A stretch of 64,000 nt of DNA from assembly GCA_902799955.1 (NCBI GenBank), contig CADCCQ010000003.1, positions 1-64,000 on the forward strand. Reading direction: 5' to 3'. This DNA comes from an uncultured bacterium. Lineage in GTDB: Bacteria > Verrucomicrobiota > Kiritimatiellia > RFP12 > UBA1067. Positions 48,905-57,874 of the stretch are shown here, piece by piece; positions within the stretch are counted from its first letter, which is position 1; each line of letters begins with the position of its first letter. The notes beneath the pieces are model-generated. The model worked only from the letters and a program-made list of their open reading frames with translations, ran no database searches and was not told the origin of the DNA. A program made the position numbers and the translations under genes.

Positions 48905-49762
48905 ATGGAAATCACCTCGACATCGAATCCCAAGCTCAAGTACGTCGTGAAGCTGAGAAGCTGCTCGACGCGCGAGGAGTCCGGCGAGATGATCGTCGAG
49001 GGGTACCGCGAATGCCGCCGCGCGCTCGACAACGGCTACCGCCCGAGGGCGGTCTTCCACTGCCCCGACGACTACCTCAAGAACGAGAACGAGCCTGCCC
49101 TCGTCGACGAGTGCGCCAGGCTCGGCGCGGAGGTCTACACCTGCACCAGCGCGTGCTTCGCGAAGATCGCGTACAAGGAGCGCCCCGACGGGCTGCTCAT
49201 GGTCGGGCCTCACGTCTCCGTGCGCCTGGAGGACCTGTCGCTCCCGGAGAACGCGCTCGTAATCGTCACCGAGGCCGTCGAGAAGCCCGGAAACCTGGGG
49301 ACGATCCTGAGGTCGGCGGACGCCGCGGGCGCGGCGGCGGTGATCGTGTGCGACAGGGCGACGGACATCCACAACCCGAACGTCGTCAGGGCGTCCACCG
49401 GCACGATGTTCTCCGTTCCGATAGCGGAGGCGACGAGCGAGGAGGCGCTGGCGTTCCTGAAGGCGCGCGGCTTCAAGATCCTCGCCGCGACGCCGCACGC
49501 GGAGAAGCTCCATTTCGAGGTGGACCTGACTGGCAGGGTGGCGATCGCGCTCGGCGCGGAGCAGTACGGCCTGACGGCCCGCTGGATGGACGGCGCGGAC
49601 CTGCGCGTGAGGATCCCGATGCTCGGCGTCGCGGACTCGCTCAACGTGTCCGCCGCCGCGACGATTCTGGTCTACGAGGCCGTGCGCCAGAGGATAGGCG
49701 CGGGCGTCGACGCCGTGCCGGAGTTCGTTCCGTGGCACGGAGAGGGGAGGCATGACAAATGA
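48905..49762 (+). CDS. TrmH/SpoU-family RNA 2'-O-methyltransferase
   Basis: 285 residues. Short N-terminal L30e-like substrate domain (about 1-105) and a SPOUT knot domain with LVIVTEAVEKPGNLGTILRSADAAG, NPNVVRASTGTMFSVPIAE, IALGAEQYGLTARWM and the closing IPMLGVADSLNVSAAATILV. It methylates a ribose in rRNA or tRNA; the exact target cannot be read from the sequence. It overlaps the BatB-like gene by 4 bp. Confidence 0.9.
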   Translation: MEITSTSNPKLKYVVKLRSCSTREESGEMIVEGYRECRRALDNGYRPRAVFHCPDDYLKNENEPALVDECARLGAEVYTCTSACFAKIAYKERPDGLLMVGPHVSVRLEDLSLPENALVIVTEAVEKPGNLGTILRSADAAGAAAVIVCDRATDIHNPNVVRASTGTMFSVPIAEATSEEALAFLKARGFKILAATPHAEKLHFEVDLTGRVAIALGAEQYGLTARWMDGADLRVRIPMLGVADSLNVSAAATILVYEAVRQRIGAGVDAVPEFVPWHGEGRHDK

Positions 49763-50820
49763 CGGCGCTGTTTGCATACGTGGAGATATCGGTTGTGAGG
49801 TTCGCGAACCCCGTGTTCCTCGCGTTCGCGGCAATCGTGCCGGTCGCGGCGCTCTACGCGGCCGTGCTGATGGCGCGGCGCGAGATGGCGCTCGCGAAGA
49901 TGTCGTCGGACCCGCCGCGGATGCGCTTCCGCTCGCTGCAGCTGATGCTCGTGTCGGCGGGGCTGGTGATGGCGTTCCTCGCGGCGGCGCGCCCGCAGTG
50001 GGGAAGGTCCGAGGAGCGGCGCACGGTCTCCAGCCGCAACCTGGTCATCGCGATCGACGTCTCGCAGTCGATGCTCGCGAGGGACGTCGGCCCCAACCGG
50101 CTCGACCGCGCGAAGGCGGACGTCGCGGACCTCATCGACTCCCTCGAGGGCGACCGCTGCTCGCTCGTCGCGTTCCGCAGGACGGGCGTCGCGCTGTGCC
50201 CGCTGACCACCGACCGCGGCTTCCTCCGTGGCACGCTCGAGACGCTTTCGCCGGACTCCGCGCCGCGCGGCGAGACGGACCTCGGCAGCGCGATCAGGGA
50301 GTCGCTGCGCGTCATATCCGAGGTGGACGGCCTCGCCGGTGAGAAGGCCGACCACAGCGCTGTCATCATCATCTCCGACGGCGGCGACCTCCGCGGCGGC
50401 GCGCTCGAGGCTGCGCAGCTCGCGAAGAGGAGGGGCGTCCCGATATTCACCGTCGGCATCGGCGACCCCAAGGCCGGCTCGACCATTCCGCTGGAAGGAG
50501 GCGGGATCCTGAAGTTCGACAACAAGCCCGTGATGGTGCGTCTGGAGGAGGACGCCCTGCGCGCGATCGCGGAGGCGTCGGGCGGCAAGTACGTCCCGCT
50601 CGCGACGGCGCGCACGGTGGACACCACCCTCGGCGCGATCTACCGCAACTTCCTGCGCGGCGTCGCCGTCAAGGAGCAGAACGAGGAGGACGACCGCCTC
50701 GCCGAACGCTATCTCTGGTTCATCGTCACCGCGCTCGTCCTCCTCATCGCAGGGGCGTCGCTTTCGCGCGGGCGGCCGAGGTCGAGGCGCCTTGCGGCGC
50801 GCAGGGGGGCCGCGGCATGA
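49759..50820 (+). CDS. BatB-like VWA-domain membrane protein
   Basis: 353 residues. Two N-terminal TM helices, a VWA domain (about 90-290) with the MIDAS motif VIAIDVSQSMLARD, threonine in ETDLGSAI and IIISDGGD, then a C-terminal TM helix (YLWFIVTALVLLIAGASL). This is the Bat/aerotolerance layout. The usual MoxR ATPase and BatA partners are not next to it. The adjacent genes overlap by 4 bp on both sides. Confidence 0.85.
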   Translation: MTALFAYVEISVVRFANPVFLAFAAIVPVAALYAAVLMARREMALAKMSSDPPRMRFRSLQLMLVSAGLVMAFLAAARPQWGRSEERRTVSSRNLVIAIDVSQSMLARDVGPNRLDRAKADVADLIDSLEGDRCSLVAFRRTGVALCPLTTDRGFLRGTLETLSPDSAPRGETDLGSAIRESLRVISEVDGLAGEKADHSAVIIISDGGDLRGGALEAAQLAKRRGVPIFTVGIGDPKAGSTIPLEGGGILKFDNKPVMVRLEEDALRAIAEASGGKYVPLATARTVDTTLGAIYRNFLRGVAVKEQNEEDDRLAERYLWFIVTALVLLIAGASLSRGRPRSRRLAARRGAAA

Positions 50821-51239
50821 AGAGGATCACAATGGAGTACCGCGTGCCGTACGCCGACACCGACATGATGGGCGTCGTGTACTACGCCAACTACCTCGTC
50901 ATCTTCGAGCGAGCGCGCAACGAGCTGATGCGCGCGTGCGGCTACACGTACAAGGAGTGCGAGGCCGAGGGGTGGGGGCTGCCCGTCACGCACGCCGAGG
51001 TGAACTACCACGGCAGCGCGAAGTACGACGACGTCCTGGAGGTCTCCGCGTGGGTGCAGGGGATGAAGGGCGTGAGGATCGAAATCGCGTGCGAGGTGCG
51101 CCGGAAGGGCGAGGACCGCGCGCTGGCGACGGGCTTCACGCGCCATGCGTTCATCGACCTCAAGAGCTTCAGGCCGTGCCCGCCGCCGGCGCGTTTCGTC
51201 GCCATGCTGGCGGAGGACGGCGGGGAGGGCGCGCGATGA
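50817..51239 (+). CDS. Hotdog-fold acyl-CoA thioesterase (YbgC/4HBT family)
   Basis: 140 residues, one hotdog domain: VPYADTDMMGVVYYANYLVI carries the catalytic Asp of the 4HBT/YbgC family, and FERARNELMRACGYTYKE follows. YbgC is commonly near tol-pal genes, but not here. Overlaps its neighbours by ATGA. Confidence 0.88.
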   Translation: MKRITMEYRVPYADTDMMGVVYYANYLVIFERARNELMRACGYTYKECEAEGWGLPVTHAEVNYHGSAKYDDVLEVSAWVQGMKGVRIEIACEVRRKGEDRALATGFTRHAFIDLKSFRPCPPPARFVAMLAEDGGEGAR

Positions 51240-51649
51240 CCGTCGTCACCAAGACCGTGCGGTTCGACGCGGCGCACGTCCTCACCAACCACGCCGGCCT
51301 CTGCAAGAACCTCCACGGCCACACGTACCGCGTCGACGTCTCCGTCGCCGACGGCGGCGAGGGCGGCGCGGACATGGTGATCGACTTCAAGGACCTCAAG
51401 CGCATCTCCGAGGAGGTCGTGTGCGCGCGCTTCGACCATTCGTTCATCTACTCCGAGGCCTCCGAGGGCGAGCGCGAGATCGCCGCGGTCGTCGAGAGGC
51501 TCGGGATGCGCACCGTCGCTCTGCCGTTCAGGTCGACGGCGGAGAACATGGCGCGGCTCTTCTACGAGGAGCTGAAGCCGCGCATCCCCTCGCTCTGGTC
51601 GGTCAGGGTGTGGGAGACCGCCGACAGCTCCGCGGAGTACCGTCCGTGA
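51236..51649 (+). CDS. queD: 6-carboxy-5,6,7,8-tetrahydropterin synthase
   Basis: 137 residues. Zn-binding His residues in FDAAHVL and NLHGHTYRVDV, the catalytic Cys in GLCKNLHGH, the DHSF motif (ARFDHSFIY), and ENMARLFYEEL. It uses the dihydroneopterin triphosphate made by FolE for queuosine synthesis. Other que genes are not in the window. Overlaps both neighbours. Confidence 0.92.
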   Translation: MTVVTKTVRFDAAHVLTNHAGLCKNLHGHTYRVDVSVADGGEGGADMVIDFKDLKRISEEVVCARFDHSFIYSEASEGEREIAAVVERLGMRTVALPFRSTAENMARLFYEELKPRIPSLWSVRVWETADSSAEYRP

Positions 51650-52248
51650 GGATCACCGGCGGCAGGTTCAGGGGCCGCGTCGTCGAGCCGCCGAAGAACG
51701 GCGAGCTGCGCCCGACGCAGGACATGGTCCGCGAGGCGCTCTTCAACATCCTCGCGCCTGAGATCCCGGGCGCTGACTTCCTTGACCTCTTCGCTGGCTC
51801 CGGGGCCGTTGGCATCGAGGCCGCCTCCCGCGGCGCGGGGAGCGTGACGTTCGTCGAGTCCAACCGCCGCCACGCCGAGGCGACGCGGCGCAACGCCGCC
51901 GCCATCGTCGGCGCCCCGCCGTGCTGCGGCGTCCGCTGGGATGTCGCCGTCGCCGACGTGGGCAGGTGGGTCGCCGGGTATTCCGGCGCGGGCTTCTCCG
52001 TCGTGTTCGCCGACCCGCCGTACGCGCTCTGGGACGGCACGGGGTGCGCACCGTTCCTCCGCTCGCTCGCGGACTGCGGCGTCGTCAGGCCCGGAGGGCT
52101 CTTCGTCGCCGAGACGGGCGTCTGCGCAAAAGCCGAGGAGGTCCCGGGCTGGGACCTCCTCAGGGACCGCGTCTACGGAAAGACGCGCATAGCGATCTGG
52201 CGCAGGGACGCGGCTACTCCGCAATCGGCGGCTTGTGGTTCTTGTTGA
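51646..52248 (+). CDS. rsmD: 16S rRNA (guanine966-N2)-methyltransferase
   Basis: 200 residues from a GTG overlapping queD (GTGA). RITGGRFRGR and RPTQDMVREALFNIL are the RsmD N-terminus; DLFAGSGAVGIEAASRGA binds SAM and FADPPYAL is the catalytic DPPY motif. The last 12 codons overlap the convergent efflux adaptor gene by 35 bp. Confidence 0.93.
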   Translation: MRITGGRFRGRVVEPPKNGELRPTQDMVREALFNILAPEIPGADFLDLFAGSGAVGIEAASRGAGSVTFVESNRRHAEATRRNAAAIVGAPPCCGVRWDVAVADVGRWVAGYSGAGFSVVFADPPYALWDGTGCAPFLRSLADCGVVRPGGLFVAETGVCAKAEEVPGWDLLRDRVYGKTRIAIWRRDAATPQSAACGSC

Positions 52249-53455
52249 TGTCGTCGTTGCTGGTGGGCGTGACCGCCACCACCTTCATGTGGGGGCGAAG
52301 CTTGCCGATGCCGGATATGACGACCTTCTCGCCGGCCTTCAGCCCCTTCAGGATAGGCGTCCAGCCGTCGAAGTTCTCCTTCGTCACGACCACGCGCTGC
52401 TCGACGGTGCTGTCCTCCTTCACCACCCAGACGCCCTGGTTGCCGCCGGGCAGGTCGAAGACCGCCTGCTGCGGAACCGACGGGTACTCCGGCGGGGTCT
52501 TCAGGTCGGTCAGCAGCGTCACGTAGTTGTTAGGCACGAGGAGCCTGTCCGGGTTGGGGAAGGAGAGGCGCATCATGATGGACGCCGTCTCGCGCGACAT
52601 CTGGTTGTCGTCGAAGTCCCATGTTCCCTCCTTGCCGTACTCCGAGCCGTCGGAGAGCAGCAGGCGCATCCTGTACTGCTCGACGACGCCCTTCTTCAGC
52701 AGCTGCCGCTGCGCGATGTACGCGCGGTCGGTGAAGGGGAACGTGACGCGGATGGGGTCGATCTGCACGATCTTCGCGAGCGAGCCCTTCGACGGGGCAA
52801 CGTAGTCGCCGCAGTGGGCGGAGGACTTGCCGATCTGCCCGGAGATCGGCGCGACGATGACAGTCTTCTTGAGGTCGTACTCGGCGACGACGAGGTTCGC
52901 CTTCGCCTGGAGGACGGCGGCCTTCGACGACTCCGCGCCGGCCTCGGCGTTGTCGCGCTCGAGCTGCGTGATGCCCCTGGCGTCCGCCTTCTGCATACGC
53001 TCGTAGTAGCGCTCGGCGCGGCGGGCCTCCGCCTCCGCGGCGGAGAGGTCGGCTTTGCGCTGGTTCACGACGGCCCTGTAGCGCTCGTCGTTGATCACGT
53101 AGAGGAGCTGCCCCGCCTTGACGACGTCGCCTTCCTTGAACTTGATCTCCTGGATGTAGCCGTCGACCTGCGGGAGAAGCTCGACCTCCTGGATTGCCTC
53201 GACGTGCGCGACGTAGCGCTTCGGCGGGTTGTACGGCCTGTTCTCCACCGGCATCATCGCGACGGTCTGCGCCGCCGCCGCTGCCGCCGCAGCCGCCGCG
53301 GCAGCGGCCTCTGCCGCGCCAGCGTCCTTCTTCGGCCACATGTCCTTCACGATCCACCCGGCGGCCACGGCGACGGCCACCAGCACAAGCTGCGCGATCA
53401 CGGTGCCGATGACTGCCGCCACCGAGCGCTTCTTCTCTTCTTTCTGTTCTTCCAT
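52214..53455 (-). CDS. RND-type efflux periplasmic adaptor (membrane fusion protein)
   Basis: 413 residues behind AAGGAGG. One N-terminal TM helix, an unusual run of about 15 Ala residues (47-62), then the MFP core: PQVDGYIQEIKFKEGDVVKA (lipoyl half), an alpha-hairpin (about 130-200), VIVAPISGQIGKS (second lipoyl half), and beta-barrel/MP domains with LKAGEKVVISGIGKLRPHMK. It would link an inner-membrane pump to an outer-membrane channel, but no RND pump gene follows; rsmD converges on it. It lies downstream of the TetR gene, probably in one transcript. Confidence 0.88.
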   Translation of the reverse strand: MEEQKEEKKRSVAAVIGTVIAQLVLVAVAVAAGWIVKDMWPKKDAGAAEAAAAAAAAAAAAAQTVAMMPVENRPYNPPKRYVAHVEAIQEVELLPQVDGYIQEIKFKEGDVVKAGQLLYVINDERYRAVVNQRKADLSAAEAEARRAERYYERMQKADARGITQLERDNAEAGAESSKAAVLQAKANLVVAEYDLKKTVIVAPISGQIGKSSAHCGDYVAPSKGSLAKIVQIDPIRVTFPFTDRAYIAQRQLLKKGVVEQYRMRLLLSDGSEYGKEGTWDFDDNQMSRETASIMMRLSFPNPDRLLVPNNYVTLLTDLKTPPEYPSVPQQAVFDLPGGNQGVWVVKEDSTVEQRVVVTKENFDGWTPILKGLKAGEKVVISGIGKLRPHMKVVAVTPTSNDDINKNHKPPIAE

Positions 53456-53480
53456 TTTCTTTTTTCCTCCTTGTATTGGC

Positions 53481-53604
53481 TTCTAGTTCTCAGTTCTCAG
53501 TTCCCTGCCCCAAGCTCTAAGCTCCAAGCTCCAAGCTCCAAGCTTCACTCTTCACCTTCACCTCTACATTTTCCATTTTACACTTTCCATTTTACACTTG
53601 CTCT
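53481..53604. repeat. Mixed repeat island (AGCTY and TTTACACT types)
   Basis: AGTTCTCAGTTCTCAGTTCC, then AAGCTCCAAGCTCCAAGCTT units, then TTCCATTTTACACTTTCCAT units. Both repeat families of the window occur side by side in the tetR/adaptor gap. Confidence 0.75.
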
Positions 53605-54237
53605 CTACACTCTTATCGACTTCCACACTGCCGCGTATGACTCCGCGAGCGTCTCGTTCAGGTCGCAGGCGATGACGCCGGCGATTCGCATGTGCACGAG
53701 GCCGTCCCATATCGCGGTGCAGACTGTCGCGATCTTCACGGGGTCGACCCCCGGCTTCACCGCGCCTGACGCCTTGTCGTTCTCGACTGCCTTCTTCATG
53801 GCGGCCCACGGACCGAACCGCGTGTTGACGAGGAGGTCTTCGCGCACCTTCTCCATCGACGCGTGCGCCCAGCGCAGCTGTTCGTGGATCAACAGGAAGA
53901 AGGCGGTGCCCTTCGGGTCCGCGATGATCCGTCCGGCGTTCTCCAGCATGATCTTCGCGACGTCGTTGAATGACAGCGCGTCGAATGTCGCGTCGTCGGG
54001 CGGAAGCAGCCCCGAGAGCTGGCGGCGGAACTTCGCGACCATCTCGTCGACAAGCGCGAGGAGAAGGGCCTCCTTCGACTCGAAGTGCCAGTACACCGCG
54101 CCCTTCGTCATCTTGAGCCGCGCGGCGATGTCCGTGAACGTCGTGCGCTCGTAGCCTTTTTTGACAAAGAGGGACAGCGCGCTCGCGAGGATCCTCGTGC
54201 GCGTCTTCTCGGCTTCGGCCTTTGCTTTTCTTGCCAT
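53605..54237 (-). CDS. TetR/AcrR-family transcriptional regulator
   Basis: 210 residues. HTH in RTRILASALSLFVKKGYERT TFTDIAARLKMTKGAVYWHF (about 11-60) followed by an all-helical ligand domain resembling AcrR/TtgR. I choose the ATG at 54237 behind AAAGGAAAG: the upstream GTG (54270) lies only 2 nt beyond the -10 box and cannot be on the mRNA. A palindrome inside the promoter predicts autoregulation. It probably controls the adaptor gene downstream. Confidence 0.9.
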   Translation of the reverse strand: MARKAKAEAEKTRTRILASALSLFVKKGYERTTFTDIAARLKMTKGAVYWHFESKEALLLALVDEMVAKFRRQLSGLLPPDDATFDALSFNDVAKIMLENAGRIIADPKGTAFFLLIHEQLRWAHASMEKVREDLLVNTRFGPWAAMKKAVENDKASGAVKPGVDPVKIATVCTAIWDGLVHMRIAGVIACDLNETLAESYAAVWKSIRV

Positions 54238-54272
54238 GGCTTTCCTTTGTCCCTTCTTTTCCCTAGCCACAT

Positions 54273-54302
54273 ATTATACATACCTCCAGGTATGTATGTC
54301 AA
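54273..54302 (-). promoter_or_regulatory. tetR promoter with embedded operator
   Basis: Consensus TTGACA (54302-54297), 18-bp spacer, TATAAT (54278-54273). The spacer and part of the -10 box form a perfect 9-bp palindrome with a 2-nt centre: TACATACCT (54277-54285), CC, AGGTATGTA (54288-54296). The site resembles operators of AcrR-type repressors; binding there would block RNA polymerase. Confidence 0.8.
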
Positions 54303-54367
54303 GGTGGAATTGACGAAAAATTCACGCGGGAGGAATCCGCCAGGTTCGCGGCTGACGTCAAAAGCCC

Positions 54368-54397
54368 TTGCAAAGGCGACCGGGAAAATGGTATAAT
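54368..54397 (+). promoter_or_regulatory. Promoter of the secreted repeat protein gene
   Basis: TTGCAA, 18-bp spacer, TATAAT (54392-54397), divergent from tetR. Confidence 0.65.
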
Positions 54398-54473
54398 ATG
54401 CGGTATCGGGCGTTGTTCCGCAGAACGAATGGCCCAGGCTGTCAGAACCAAATACAAAAAGGAGAATGGAACT

Positions 54474-56426
54474 ATGAAAAGAACACTCGCAATGATCGCG
54501 GCTGTGGCCGGAATGGCGACGGGCGCGTTCGCGGACACGATCGACCTCTCTAGCCTCCACAGCGTCATGAACAGCCCCCTGCTGCTCGACGGCGACACGA
54601 TTCTGACGGGCACGCTCGACGGTTCGGGCACGCTCGACGGTTCGGCCCATATATGCAGGATTTCAATCGCCGACGGCGCGACTGTCACGCTCAGCAACGT
54701 AACTATCACAGGTTCGCACGCCATCACCTCTGGCGGGCATTCCTTCACCAATAACCATGCCGGAATAACTTGTAGAGGGGACTCCACTATCATTCTTAAA
54801 GGCGACAACTCGATTTCGGGTTTTTGCCGTGACTATCCCGGTATCGAAGTTTGGACGAACGCGACGCTGACGATCAGAGGCGGTGACGATGACTACCTCC
54901 GCGTGTACAGCGGCAGCGACGACGAAGGTAAAGGCTATGGCGCCGGCATCGGCGGCGTCAAAGGGAATAACTGCGGCAGCATTGTCATTGAGGGTGGTGA
55001 CATACAAGCGGAGGGCGGAGAAGCAGCGGCGGGCATTGGCGGTACGCCCAGGGCTTCCTGCGGGAACATAGAGATCAGAGGGGGAAACATCACTGCCCAT
55101 GGCGGAAAGAACGCCGCCGGAATCGGCAGCGGGTACCGTGGTTCCTGCGGCAACATCACAATAACAGGCGGTAGGATATCGGATGCCTCGTCGGAAGGAT
55201 CGGGAGATGACGAATCGGGGACGGACTACTGTGCCGCCGGAATCGGCAGCGGGTACTGGGGTTCCTGCGGCGACATCACCATCGGCCCCGGCATCGAATT
55301 GGTGAAGGCAATATCGGGCGATTTCCACGACACGCCCATCGGCGCTGGAAAGGCCGGCACATGCGGAACCGTCACCGTTGACTCCTCCTTGTACGATCGC
55401 TATCGTTCCTATGATCACGAGCGCATGATACGGCCCTGGTATTACTTTGACCTCGGCAACTTGCCGCTCGACGAGAACGGCGAGGCGAGAATCCTCGACG
55501 GGACCATCGTCACCGGGACGATTGCCACCAACGCCCAACTTAGAATCTACAATGACGCGACGGTCGTTCTCCGCGACGTCAGGATAAACGAAGGTCTCGT
55601 CCAAGACCCCGAGTACGACCCCGAGGAGTGGGTCGAGTTCGGGGCGGGCTTGGCTTGTGAAGGCAACGCGACAATCATCCTCGAGGGCACGAACGTCGTG
55701 AATGCATTCCACTACGAGTTCCCCGGTATCTTCATCGGCTCCGGATACACGCTCACGATCAAGGGCGACGGCAAGCTCAAGGCGTCTAGCTTCGCTGACG
55801 GCTGGGCGGCGGGCATAGGCGGAGGGTCGGATGCGAATGTGAGCGACTGCGGTAACATCGTCATCGAGAGCGGCGTCATAGAAGCCACTGGCGGAACCGA
55901 CGCTGCTGGAATCGGCGGCGCGGGCGAAAACTTTCCCGGCTGCGGCCTCGTCGTCATCGGGCCGAATGTGACAAGCATTGACGCCACCGGCGGCTGGGCC
56001 CCCATCGGAAGCGGACGCAACGGCTACTGCACGGCGGTGGTCGTGGACAGCTCCCTGGGCGACACCACGAGCGGCTCGACGCGCACGATCACGAAGGGCG
56101 CGGGCGGCGGCGCGAGCCTCCCCGCTCCGGCGTTCGCCTCGACCGGAGAGGCGGCGACCACGAGGTTCGAGCAGGGCGAGAACGGCAAGTGGACGCTCAC
56201 GGCGTTCGCGGAGCTCGCCAACGACGCCCTGGGCTCCGACGTCGAGGACGGCCAGATCAAGGTCTATGCCGCGCCCACGGTCGAGGGGCTGGACGATCCC
56301 TCTTCGCAGATGTCGAACAATGGCGTGAGGGTGAAGGAGAAGAAGAGCGCCGTCAAGACGGTCATCGAGGTGACGCCGCCCGGCAATCCCCCGAGCCAGT
56401 TCTTCAGGGTCAAGTTCGGCAACTAG
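54474..56426 (+). CDS. Secreted Gly-rich repeat protein (carbohydrate-binding-like)
   Basis: 650 residues from the ATG behind AAAAAGGAGAA. Signal peptide MKRTLAMIAAVAGMATGAFA. Repeats of GAGIGG...CGxIxIxGGxIxAxGGxxAAGIGSG (about 145-260 and 440-500) each with a Cys, plus two modules with GDSTIILKGDNSISGF / GNATIILEGTNVVNAF. This resembles the DUF4353-type carbohydrate-binding repeats of secreted gut proteins. The last 15 residues (GNPPSQFFRVKFGN) resemble the C-terminal end of many secreted proteins in this group. Ligand unknown. Confidence 0.75.
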   Translation: MKRTLAMIAAVAGMATGAFADTIDLSSLHSVMNSPLLLDGDTILTGTLDGSGTLDGSAHICRISIADGATVTLSNVTITGSHAITSGGHSFTNNHAGITCRGDSTIILKGDNSISGFCRDYPGIEVWTNATLTIRGGDDDYLRVYSGSDDEGKGYGAGIGGVKGNNCGSIVIEGGDIQAEGGEAAAGIGGTPRASCGNIEIRGGNITAHGGKNAAGIGSGYRGSCGNITITGGRISDASSEGSGDDESGTDYCAAGIGSGYWGSCGDITIGPGIELVKAISGDFHDTPIGAGKAGTCGTVTVDSSLYDRYRSYDHERMIRPWYYFDLGNLPLDENGEARILDGTIVTGTIATNAQLRIYNDATVVLRDVRINEGLVQDPEYDPEEWVEFGAGLACEGNATIILEGTNVVNAFHYEFPGIFIGSGYTLTIKGDGKLKASSFADGWAAGIGGGSDANVSDCGNIVIESGVIEATGGTDAAGIGGAGENFPGCGLVVIGPNVTSIDATGGWAPIGSGRNGYCTAVVVDSSLGDTTSGSTRTITKGAGGGASLPAPAFASTGEAATTRFEQGENGKWTLTAFAELANDALGSDVEDGQIKVYAAPTVEGLDDPSSQMSNNGVRVKEKKSAVKTVIEVTPPGNPPSQFFRVKFGN

Positions 56427-56521
56427 GCCGGCGGTTTCGCGCGATTCCTGTAGCCTCGCGGCGGGAATTATGGTAAAATATACCGGTTCCAACTAAAAAA
56501 GACACAAGAGGAGAAAATCAG

Positions 56522-57874
56522 ATGAGCATCTTCAAGGCATACGACATACGCGGCATATACGGACAGGACCTGACGGAGGACGACTTCTACAAGATCGCGC
56601 GCGCCTACGTCCAGTTCACCGGGGTGAGGGGCGGCAGGGTGGTTGTCGCGAGGGACTGCCGCAAGTCCTCCGACTCCCTCTTCGCCGCGTTCGCCAAGGG
56701 TCTGGTCGACGAGGGCGTGACCGTAATCGACATCGGGCTCGCCTCGACGCCCATGAGCTATTTCGCCAACGGCTCGCTCAAGGCGGACGGCTCCGTTATG
56801 ATCACCGCGTCGCACAACACGAAGGAGTGGAACGGCTGCAAGCTGTGCAGGGCGAACGCGGTGCCGATCTCCGGCGCGACGGGCATCAAGGACATCGAGG
56901 CGCTCGTCGCGGGGATGGACGGCAACGAGCCGCCGGCTGGCGTCGGCGAGGTGACGAAGGTGGACATCTCCGCCGCGTACGGCGAGCACGTGCGCAAGTT
57001 CGCGCACCTCGCGGGGCCGGTGCGCGTGGCGATGGACTTCGCTAACGGGATGGGCATCGCCGAGTCGGTCGCGTTCACCGGGCAGGACCTCCTGACGCAC
57101 GACGACCTCTTCGGGGAGTACGACGGCGACTTCCCGAACCACGACGCGAACCCGCTCCACCGCGAGACGCTGAAGGACCTCCAGGCTTTCATGAAGGCCA
57201 ACCCCGGCAAGTACGCGTTCGGCGTGGCGTTCGACGGCGACGCGGACCGCGCGGGCTTCCTCGACGAGAGGGGCGAGATCATCCCGATGGACTTCACGAC
57301 GGCGCTCATCGCCGGCGACCTGCTGAAGTCGAACCCCGGCGCGGCGTGCTTCTACGACCTGCGCTCGACGAGGATGGCGGCGGAGACGATCGAGGCCGCG
57401 GGCGGCAGGCCGATGATGTCCCGCGTCGGGCACAGCTTCATCAAGGAGCAGATGCGCCAGAACGACGCGATCTTCGCGGGCGAGCTCTCCGGCCACTACT
57501 ACTTCAAGGCGAACTACACGGCGGAGTCCTCGTCGATGGCGGTGTACGCGCTCGCGAACCTCGTCTCGGCGTCGGGCAAGACGCTCTCGGAGCTTGTCGC
57601 GCCGCTCGGGAAGTACTCGCAGTCCGGCGAGATCAACACGCGCACCACGACGCCGCCCGCCGAGGTCCTCGCGAGGATCAAGGCGGCGTACGAGGGAAGG
57701 GCGAAGGTGTTCGAGCTCGACGGCGTGTCGGTGGACGCATGGGACTCCGAGGGCTGGTGGGCGAACGTGAGGATGTCCAACACCGAGCCGCTGGTGCGGC
57801 TCAACCTCGAGGGGAAGACGAAGGAGACGATGGAGGAGAAGCGCGATGAATTTCTCGCACAGATACGCGCTTAG
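56522..57874 (+). CDS. Phosphomannomutase/phosphoglucomutase
   Basis: 450 residues of the alpha-D-phosphohexomutase family: FKAYDIRGIYG, the phospho-Ser loop MITASHNTKEWNG, metal-binding FDGDADRAGFLD, sugar loop GELSGHYYFK and phosphate loop RMSNTEPLVRLNL. It interconverts hexose 6- and 1-phosphates for glycan precursors (ManB/AlgC-like). Ribosome site AGAGGAG; a weak TAAAAT -10 at 56472-56477. It overlaps the TPR lipoprotein by 29 bp. Confidence 0.92.
   Translation: MSIFKAYDIRGIYGQDLTEDDFYKIARAYVQFTGVRGGRVVVARDCRKSSDSLFAAFAKGLVDEGVTVIDIGLASTPMSYFANGSLKADGSVMITASHNTKEWNGCKLCRANAVPISGATGIKDIEALVAGMDGNEPPAGVGEVTKVDISAAYGEHVRKFAHLAGPVRVAMDFANGMGIAESVAFTGQDLLTHDDLFGEYDGDFPNHDANPLHRETLKDLQAFMKANPGKYAFGVAFDGDADRAGFLDERGEIIPMDFTTALIAGDLLKSNPGAACFYDLRSTRMAAETIEAAGGRPMMSRVGHSFIKEQMRQNDAIFAGELSGHYYFKANYTAESSSMAVYALANLVSASGKTLSELVAPLGKYSQSGEINTRTTTPPAEVLARIKAAYEGRAKVFELDGVSVDAWDSEGWWANVRMSNTEPLVRLNLEGKTKETMEEKRDEFLAQIRA

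Noticed and set aside
54237..54270. Upstream GTG as the TetR start
   Set aside because: It begins 2 nt after the -10 box, so it would be untranscribed; the ATG at 54237 has a ribosome site.
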